Part shown: positions 56,829 to 64,000 of the stretch, in pieces
Layout of the letters: the number at the start of each line of letters is the position of its first letter
Numbering within the stretch: position 1 is the first letter of the stretch
From: Ornithinimicrobium tianjinense
Lineage (GTDB): Bacteria; Actinomycetota; Actinomycetes; Actinomycetales; Dermatophilaceae
Direction of reading: 5' to 3'
DNA: 64,000 nt
Assembly (NCBI RefSeq): GCF_014636495.1
Contig: NZ_BMEM01000001.1
Span: forward strand, 230,139-294,138
Program-made: the position numbers and the translations under genes
The notes under the pieces: model-generated
What the model saw: the letters and a program-made list of their open reading frames with translations, nothing else
The model's database searches: none
What the model was told of the DNA's origin: nothing

Positions 56829-58547
56829 ATGTTCGAGCACCAGGCGGACCTGCGCTGGTCCATGGAGCGCCTCGCGGCCGAGGCCCTCGAGCGGTGCGGG
56901 GTCGAGCTGGACCCGCGCGGCTTCCTGGTCGGCATCCCGGAGGACGACCAGTCGCTGCCGGTGCAGATCGAGCCGCGCCGGCGCGCCTTCGACGTCGAGC
57001 AGGTGGTCGGCGTCCTGGACGACATCGACGCCCGGCTGCGCCGGCGCCTGCGCGAGCTCGCCCGCGAGGACGTGCCGGAGGAGGTCGAGGAGCAGGAGTA
57101 CTTCCAGCGAGCCGTGCTCGAGGGCTGCCGCCGCGACGCGGTCGTCGACGCGCTCCAGGTCGCCGCACGCTTCACGGACCGGACCGTGATCGTCGGGATG
57201 AGCGTGGTCCTGGGCGACTACCGCATCTTCCCCGTGCTCGCCGTGCTCACCGAGCCGTGGGAGGAGATCCCGGGGCTGGGCTCGGACAGCGTCGACGGGC
57301 TGGGCGTGCCGACGTCCTTCCCCGAGGCGGTGGTCCAGGACGTGCTGCGCGCGACCTCCCGGGAGCTGGACCGGCTCAGCCCGACGACCATGCTGGCGGT
57401 GGACTCCGGCGCGGTGCTGCGCTCGGCCGCCGACACCTTCGTCAACGGGATCGCGGCCCGCACCGGCGCGACCGCCGCGCACGGGCTGCGCGACGCGCTC
57501 GACGCGGTGTCGGCCCAGACCTACGAGGGCCGCGCCTCGCTCGGCACGATGGTGCTCGCCCCGCGCGGCCACCCGGCGGTGGAGGTCGCCGTGACCTTCA
57601 CCCACCCGGTGCCGGTGGGCGTGGCCCGGTCCTTCCGCAAGGTCCTGGAGATGTCCGGGGTCAAGCTGCGGCTGCTGTGCGACGGGCGCGAGATCTACGG
57701 CCTGGGCGCGGTCGCCGCCGACTACGACCGCAGCACCGAGGAGGTCTACGTCGTTCGGGTGGACGGCAACGGGTCGTGGGAGGTCCGCCACGGGCCCCAC
57801 GCGCTGCTGCGCGTCGACCACGGGCAGCCGACCCTGCCGCAGGACCGCATGGACGACGAGGTGTTCGTCGAGACCTTCTCGCGGGTGTTCCCGCAGCAGG
57901 ACGAGGCGGGCCGCTCGGTCGTCTGGGAGATGGCGAAGGCGTGCACGATGCAGCGCCACGGGACCATGCTCGTGGTGCACCCCGACGCCGTCGCCGAGGG
58001 GGAGCGGCTCCTGCCGCAGGCCCAGCTCATCGAGGCCACCACGGTGACCGCGCGGACCCTGCGGGCCATGACCACGGTCGACGGTGCCGTCCTCATCTCC
58101 CCGGACGGCACCTGTCATGCGATCGGCGTGATCCTGGACGGGGCCGCGACCGGCACCGGTGACGGCTCGCGCGGCGCCCGCTACAACTCCGCCATCCGCT
58201 ATCTCGCCGGGGCCGGCCGCGGATCGATGGTGATCATCGTCAGCGAGGACGGCCGCATCGACCTGCTGCCGATCCTCAAGCGCCGGGTCTCCCGCGGCCG
58301 CGTGCAGCGCGCGGTGGACCGGCTGGTCGCCGCGGCGCGGGAGGAGGAGGACTACGAGACGTTCGCGCGGCTGGACCGCACCGTCTCGGGGCTGGAGTTC
58401 TACCTCTCGGCCGAGCAGTGCGACGTGGTCAACGAGGCGCGCGAGTCGGTCGAGCAGCGACGCTGGCTCGAGGAGCGGGTCCGGATGCAGGTGACGCCGA
58501 TCCAGCCGCACCCCGGGCTGGACGACAGCTACTTCGTCGACGCCTGA
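56829..58547 (+). CDS. Diadenylate-cyclase (DAC) domain protein
   Basis: A protein of 572 residues. A long N-terminal sensory-type region (about 1-370) precedes a DisA_N/DAC domain (about 375-510). The domain has TTVDGAVLISPDGTCHAIGVIL (DGA at 418-420) and GARYNSAIRYL (449-459), then GSMVIIVSEDGRIDLLPIL. The second motif is RYN where canonical DisA/CdaA have RHR. The domain makes c-di-AMP from two ATP. The ATG at 56829 (MFEHQADLRW) seems best; a GTG at 56817 is possible. The product matches a c-di-AMP riboswitch elsewhere in the window. Confidence 0.8.
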   Translation: MFEHQADLRWSMERLAAEALERCGVELDPRGFLVGIPEDDQSLPVQIEPRRRAFDVEQVVGVLDDIDARLRRRLRELAREDVPEEVEEQEYFQRAVLEGCRRDAVVDALQVAARFTDRTVIVGMSVVLGDYRIFPVLAVLTEPWEEIPGLGSDSVDGLGVPTSFPEAVVQDVLRATSRELDRLSPTTMLAVDSGAVLRSAADTFVNGIAARTGATAAHGLRDALDAVSAQTYEGRASLGTMVLAPRGHPAVEVAVTFTHPVPVGVARSFRKVLEMSGVKLRLLCDGREIYGLGAVAADYDRSTEEVYVVRVDGNGSWEVRHGPHALLRVDHGQPTLPQDRMDDEVFVETFSRVFPQQDEAGRSVVWEMAKACTMQRHGTMLVVHPDAVAEGERLLPQAQLIEATTVTARTLRAMTTVDGAVLISPDGTCHAIGVILDGAATGTGDGSRGARYNSAIRYLAGAGRGSMVIIVSEDGRIDLLPILKRRVSRGRVQRAVDRLVAAAREEEDYETFARLDRTVSGLEFYLSAEQCDVVNEARESVEQRRWLEERVRMQVTPIQPHPGLDDSYFVDA

Positions 58548-58567
58548 GGGCCGGGCGGCCGCTCAGG
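58543..58567. terminator. Hairpin spanning both stop codons of convergent genes
   Basis: CCTGAG (58543-58548) pairs with CTCAGG (58562-58567), with a GGCC/GGCC inner stem and one bulge. It includes the TGA of the cyclase gene (58545-58547) and the stop of the convergent mannosyltransferase gene (58563-58565). Confidence 0.5.
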
Positions 58568-60167
58568 TCCAGAAGTCGAACCACATCCGCATCTGCCACT
58601 CGTCGCGCGGCAGCACGACGGCGGCGTGGACGGGGTAGTACCAGACGAACCAGGCCGCGGCCAGGGCGAGGTAGACGACCACCGCGACGGCGCCCCACCG
58701 GCGCCGGCGCGGCGAGGCGGTCGCCGGCCCCAGCACCAGGCCCAGGCAGCACACGACGACGAGCACCAGCCAGGGCACGAACGCCACCGCGTAGAAGCTG
58801 TAGATCGTGCGGGTCTGGTAGAGGAACCAGGGCAGCCAGCCGGCGATGACGCCCGACAGCGCCGCACCGGCCCGCCAGTCGCGGCCGAGCAGCCAGAGGA
58901 AGAGCACGACCAGCAGGCCGAGGGTCGCCCCCCACCAGACGAAGACGTTGCCGAGCGAGGCGATGTAGTCGACGCAGTCGGCCACCTCGCAGCCCTGCTC
59001 ACCACGCTTCGGCCACTCGGAGTAGAAGAGCGTGGGGCGCCACTGGACCGTCCAGCTCCACGGGTTGGAGCTCCACTTGTGCTCGTTGTGCAGCCCGACG
59101 TGGAAGGTCATCATCTCGACGTGGTAGGCCCACAGGGACCGTAGGGCGTCGGGCACGAGGTCCGCGAGGCTGCCGGGCGGAGCGGGGTGGCTCACCGCCC
59201 AGTCCCGCTTCCAGCCCCCCTCGGTGACGAACCACCCGGTCCAGGACACGACATACGTCACCAGCGCGGTGGGCACCATGAGCAGGAACGCCGGTATGCC
59301 GTCCCGCACGACGGTGCCCACGAACCAGCCGTCCGCCCCCGCCGCGCGCCGCGCCCCCATGTCCCACCAGACGGTCATCAGCCCGAACGCGGCGAGGAAG
59401 AACAGCCCGGACCACTTCGTGCCGGTGCACAGGCCCAGGCTGACGCCCGCGGCGAGCCGCCACCAGCGCACGCCGAGCGAGGGTCCCCACCAGCGCACCC
59501 ACCGACGCCACAGCGAGCGGGGGACCGGTGAGCCGGTATGCCGTTCGAGCCAGGGTCCCCATCGCGCGGCGAGACGGCGGCGCGCCTGCTCGCGGTCCAG
59601 CAGCAGGAAGAAGAAGGCGAGCAGCGCCCACCACATGACGAAGATGTCGAGCAGCCCCGTGCGGGACTGGACGAAGTGGTGGCCGTCGACGGCCAGCAGG
59701 CTCGCGGCCGCGATCGCGAGCAGCGCGTTCTTCCACAGCAACCACGCGACGCGGCCGAGGACCAGGATCGAGAGGGTGCCGATCACGGCCGAGGAGAAGC
59801 GCCAGCCGAAGGAGGACTCGGGACCGAAGAGCATCTCGCCGAGCGCGATCATCCACTTGCCGACGGGCGGGTGGACGACGAGGTCGGGGACGTCGCCCCA
59901 GACGTCGGGCGTGCCGCGCGTGAACAGCTCGTCCGGCTTGTCCAGACCTGCCCGGATCTCGCGCTCGTGGCCGAAGAGGCGCAGCGACCAGGCCTGCTTG
60001 ACGTAGTAGGTCTCGTCGAAGATCAGCTGGTGCGGGTGGTCCAGCCGGACGAAGCGCACGATGCCCCCGACGAGGGTCGCGAGCAGGATGCCGACCCAGG
60101 CGACGCGGTCGGCGCGCACCAGGCTCCCGGGCGGCGGCCCGAGCAGCCGCGCCCGCAGAGACTCCAT
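58563..60167 (-). CDS. pmt: Protein O-mannosyltransferase (dolichol/polyprenyl-phosphate-mannose type)
   Basis: A polytopic GT-C glycosyltransferase of 534 residues. The first luminal loop FVRLDHPHQLIFDETYYVKQAWSL carries the acidic DE pair, and HPPVGKWMIALGEMLFG is typical of the PMT/ArnT superfamily. About 11 membrane helices follow, and the last loop and helices contain FYAVAFVPWL. It adds mannose from polyprenyl-phosphate-mannose to Ser/Thr of exported proteins during Sec transport. The ATG at 60167 is 6 nt past a TACGAT -10 on the minus strand (60174-60179), so the message is probably leaderless. Confidence 0.9.
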   Translation of the reverse strand: MESLRARLLGPPPGSLVRADRVAWVGILLATLVGGIVRFVRLDHPHQLIFDETYYVKQAWSLRLFGHEREIRAGLDKPDELFTRGTPDVWGDVPDLVVHPPVGKWMIALGEMLFGPESSFGWRFSSAVIGTLSILVLGRVAWLLWKNALLAIAAASLLAVDGHHFVQSRTGLLDIFVMWWALLAFFFLLLDREQARRRLAARWGPWLERHTGSPVPRSLWRRWVRWWGPSLGVRWWRLAAGVSLGLCTGTKWSGLFFLAAFGLMTVWWDMGARRAAGADGWFVGTVVRDGIPAFLLMVPTALVTYVVSWTGWFVTEGGWKRDWAVSHPAPPGSLADLVPDALRSLWAYHVEMMTFHVGLHNEHKWSSNPWSWTVQWRPTLFYSEWPKRGEQGCEVADCVDYIASLGNVFVWWGATLGLLVVLFLWLLGRDWRAGAALSGVIAGWLPWFLYQTRTIYSFYAVAFVPWLVLVVVCCLGLVLGPATASPRRRRWGAVAVVVYLALAAAWFVWYYPVHAAVVLPRDEWQMRMWFDFWT

Positions 60168-60221
60168 ACCCGCATCGTAGGTGGTGGGGAGTCGGTAGGC
60201 CGTGCGGCGCAAGGTGGGTAG

Positions 60222-60227
60222 TAACCT
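60222..60227 (+). promoter_or_regulatory. -10 box TAACCT of the leaderless sdhCAB operon
   Basis: TAACCT is 6 nt before the GTG at 60234, at the divergent junction with the mannosyltransferase promoter. Confidence 0.55.
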
Positions 60228-60233
60228 GCCCCC

Positions 60234-60932
60234 GTGGCCACTACAACCCTTCCCCCGCGCACGACCCGCTCGGGTCCGCCGAGCATCGTGCTGAAGACGA
60301 TCATGGCCGTCACCGGCCTGCTGTTCATCGGCTTCCTGCTCGTCCACATGTACGGCAACCTCATGATCCTGCTGGGTCCTGAGGCGTTCGACGAGTATGC
60401 AGAGCACATCCGCACGGTCGGTGAGCCGATGATCCCGGAGAAGGGCGTGCTCTGGGTGCTGCGGATCGGGCTGCTGGCCTCGCTGGTGCTGCACGTGTGG
60501 TCGGCCGTGACGCTGTGGGGGCGGGCGGGCAAGGCCCGGACGACGCGCTACGTGATGAAGCGGCCCGGCTACGGCAACTTCTACGCCAAGGCGATGCGGT
60601 GGGGCGGCCTGGCGATCCTGCTCTTCGTCATCTTCCACCTCCTGCACCTGACCACCCACACGATCACCTTCGGCGAGCCCGAGCCGACGCCGGCCGGCCG
60701 TGTGCTGGAGAGCTTCAGCCAGTGGTGGGGCGTGCTGATCTACGTCGTGGCGATGGTCGCGGTGGGGATGCACCTGCTGCACGGCATCTGGGGAGCGTGC
60801 ATGACGCTGGGCCTCAACACCTCGCTGAAGCGGGCCGAGCAGATCCGCTTCGTCTCGATCCTGGTCTCCACGATCATCGTCGTCGGTTTCCTGATCCCGC
60901 CGTTCGCCATCCTGCTCGGACTCGTGAAGTAA
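60234..60932 (+). CDS. sdhC: Succinate dehydrogenase cytochrome b subunit
   Basis: A protein of 232 residues with five membrane helices, the single-subunit anchor of the Wolinella-type (type B) complex, binding two hemes b. Histidines in helices are visible in [26 protein letters not shown] and GMHLLHGIW. It carries electrons to or from menaquinone. The GTG at 60234 is leaderless. sdhA follows 16 bp later. Menaquinone matches the menC gene in this window. Confidence 0.92.
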   Translation: MATTTLPPRTTRSGPPSIVLKTIMAVTGLLFIGFLLVHMYGNLMILLGPEAFDEYAEHIRTVGEPMIPEKGVLWVLRIGLLASLVLHVWSAVTLWGRAGKARTTRYVMKRPGYGNFYAKAMRWGGLAILLFVIFHLLHLTTHTITFGEPEPTPAGRVLESFSQWWGVLIYVVAMVAVGMHLLHGIWGACMTLGLNTSLKRAEQIRFVSILVSTIIVVGFLIPPFAILLGLVK

Positions 60933-60948
60933 AGACAGGGAATCACTG

Positions 60949-62915
<1,967 letters not shown>

Positions 62916-62919
<4 letters not shown>

Positions 62920-63659
62920 AGCTCGCGCTGAAGATCTGGCGCCAGGACGGCCCGAAGGACCCGGGCCGGATGACCCGGTACGACATCGACGGGGTGTCCG
63001 AGGACAGCTCCTTCCTGGAGATGCTCGACCTGCTCAACGAGCAGCTCATCGCCAAGGGCGAGGAGCCGGTCGCCTTCGACTCCGACTGCCGTGAGGGCAT
63101 CTGCGGGATGTGCGGCGTCGTCATCAACGGCGAGGCGCACGGCCCCGAGCGGACGACGACCTGCCAGCTGCACATGCGCAGCTTCAAGGACGGCGACGAG
63201 ATCGTCATCGAGCCCTGGCGTGCGGACCCGTTCCCGGTCATCAAGGACCTGGTCGTCGACCGGTCCGCCTTCGACCGGATCATCCAGGCGGGCGGCTTCA
63301 TCTCGGCCAACACCGGATCGGCGCCGGACGCGCACGCGACCCCGGTCCCCAAGGACGACGCCGACCGCGCGTTCATGGCCGCGGAGTGCATCGGCTGCGG
63401 CGCCTGCGTCGCGGCCTGCCCCAACGGCTCCGGCTCGCTCTTCATGGGTGCCAAGATCACGCACCTGGGCGAGCTGCCTCAGGGCCAGCCCGAGCGCGAC
63501 GCCCGCGTCATCGCGATGACCGAGGAGCACGACCACCTCGGCTTCGGCGGCTGCACCAACCTCGGCGAGTGCACCCGCGCCTGCCCCAAGGGCATCCCGC
63601 TCAACGTCATCTCCCAGATGAACGCGGACCTGCGCCACGCCGGCTACGGCCGCCGCTGA
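62916..63659 (+). CDS. sdhB: Succinate dehydrogenase iron-sulfur subunit
   Basis: A protein of 247 residues. The N-terminal ferredoxin fold binds [2Fe-2S] through [12 protein letters not shown] and a later Cys (TTTCQLHM). The C-terminal half binds the [4Fe-4S] and [3Fe-4S] clusters through [14 protein letters not shown] and [16 protein letters not shown]. It links FAD to the heme anchor. The GTG at 62916 overlaps the sdhA stop (GTGA). The operon ends here, followed directly by repeat arrays and a terminator. Confidence 0.96.
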
Positions 63660-63661
63660 CG

Positions 63662-63771
63662 ACCGGACAGGCGTTACAGCCGCACCGGACAGGCGTTACA
63701 ACCGCACCGGACAGGCGTTACAGCCGCACCGGACAGGCGTTACAGCCACACCGGACAGGCGTTACAGCCAC
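63662..63771 (+). repeat. Five tandem 22-bp repeats after sdhB
   Basis: Units begin at 63662, 63684, 63706, 63728 and 63750, each ACCGGACAGGCGTTACAGCC or a one-base variant plus a two-base joint. They begin 2 bp after the sdhB stop. The core ACCGGACAGGCGTT recurs on the opposite strand at 63859-63996. Confidence 0.92.
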
Positions 63772-63775
63772 CCGG

Positions 63776-63803
63776 AAGGGCCGGCCCGATCGGGCCGGCC
63801 CTT
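63776..63803 (+). terminator. 28-bp perfect palindrome, terminator between the arrays
   Basis: AAGGGCCGGCCCGAT and its mirror image form a fully palindromic 28-bp stem (extendable by one G:C pair) followed by CTGCTTTC. It sits between the two oppositely oriented arrays and probably ends sdhCAB transcription. Confidence 0.8.
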
Positions 63804-63858
63804 CTGCTTTCGGGCGACCAGCCCGCGACTGGCCGACCGAGCCTAGGTGCATGGTCGC

Positions 63859-63996
63859 GGCAGGAACGCCTGTCCGGTTGAGCGGGGAGCGGCAGGAACG
63901 CCTGTCCGGTCGGGCGGGGAGCGGCAGGAACGCCTGTCCGGTCGGGCCGGGGGCGGCAGGAACGCCTGTCCGGTCGGGCAGGAACGCCTGTCCGGT
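63859..63996 (-). repeat. Five inverted copies of the sdhB-distal repeat
   Basis: On the minus strand, ACCGGACAGGCGTTCCTGCC occurs at 63859-63878, 63891-63910, 63923-63942, 63955-63974 and 63977-63996, at 32-bp then 22-bp spacing. It shares the 14-bp core with the plus-strand array, but the distal six bases differ (CCTGCC instead of ACAGCC). The array may continue beyond the window. Confidence 0.92.
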
Positions 63997-64000
63997 CGGG

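Noticed and set aside
63662..63996. Possible CRISPR arrays after sdhB
   Set aside because: Repeat joints are 2-12 bp and not spacer-like; no cas genes are in the window.

Overview
The window is a very GC-rich chromosome segment from an actinomycete. Its content is typical of Micrococcales: a three-subunit succinate dehydrogenase, MenC, a DtxR-type regulator, a c-di-AMP (ydaO) riboswitch ahead of an NlpC/P60 hydrolase, the Glp/MoeA-RimJ-GlpR/SepX cluster, many GTG starts and many promoters that look leaderless. The style suggests an Intrasporangiaceae/Ornithinimicrobiaceae-like organism, but that is inference from gene content only.

Region 1 (1-5.95 kb) looks like an accessory island. It has a MerR-type promoter driving a thioredoxin-like protein and a MerA/glutathione-reductase-like flavoprotein, a Doc toxin with a ribbon-helix-helix antitoxin, a DUF2500 protein, a small toxin-like/HTH pair and a tyrosine recombinase. 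Region 2 (5.99-29.2 kb) is backbone: quinone oxidoreductase, menC, amtB, cold-shock protein, DUF3027 and DUF2530 proteins, MarR plus MFS exporter, a 31-residue membrane peptide ahead of a gamma-glutamyltransferase, pdxH, a DtxR-family regulator, NlpC/P60, two CNNM/CBS membrane proteins, paired crcB genes, SbcD/SbcC-like repair proteins, and an OsmC-CopB copper operon with a CsoR-like operator inside osmC.

Region 3 (29.29-37.0 kb) is a 7.7-kb integrative mobilizable element in a tRNA-Arg(CCT) gene. It carries integrase, excisionase, MobF relaxase-helicase, a secreted matrixin-like protease, a lipoprotein and a second copy of the small toxin-like/HTH module. The 19-bp attachment core is repeated at both ends. 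The displaced original tRNA 3' half is still readable at the right end.

Region 4 (37.2-54.3 kb) holds an MFS transporter, a DUF4011 helicase-nuclease with degenerate motifs, mscL, SAF and FmdB proteins, a penicillin acylase, the 5-FTHF cyclo-ligase-glp-moaC-rimJ-glpR cluster ending at tRNA-Ala(CGC), an arsenic locus (ArsR-phosphatase fusion, aquaporin, ArsC) and ornithine carbamoyltransferase. Region 5 (54.3-64 kb) holds two bacterial-PH membrane proteins, a TPR protein, a diadenylate-cyclase-domain protein, a protein O-mannosyltransferase and sdhCAB. It ends in two opposed repeat arrays around a terminator.

Themes linking the regions are c-di-AMP (riboswitch at 17.9 kb, cyclase-like gene at 56.8 kb), metal and metalloid defence, leaderless transcription and unusual intergenic repeats. 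The octamer GGTATGCC/GGCATACC is common in the backbone, and I did not see it in the two transferred regions.
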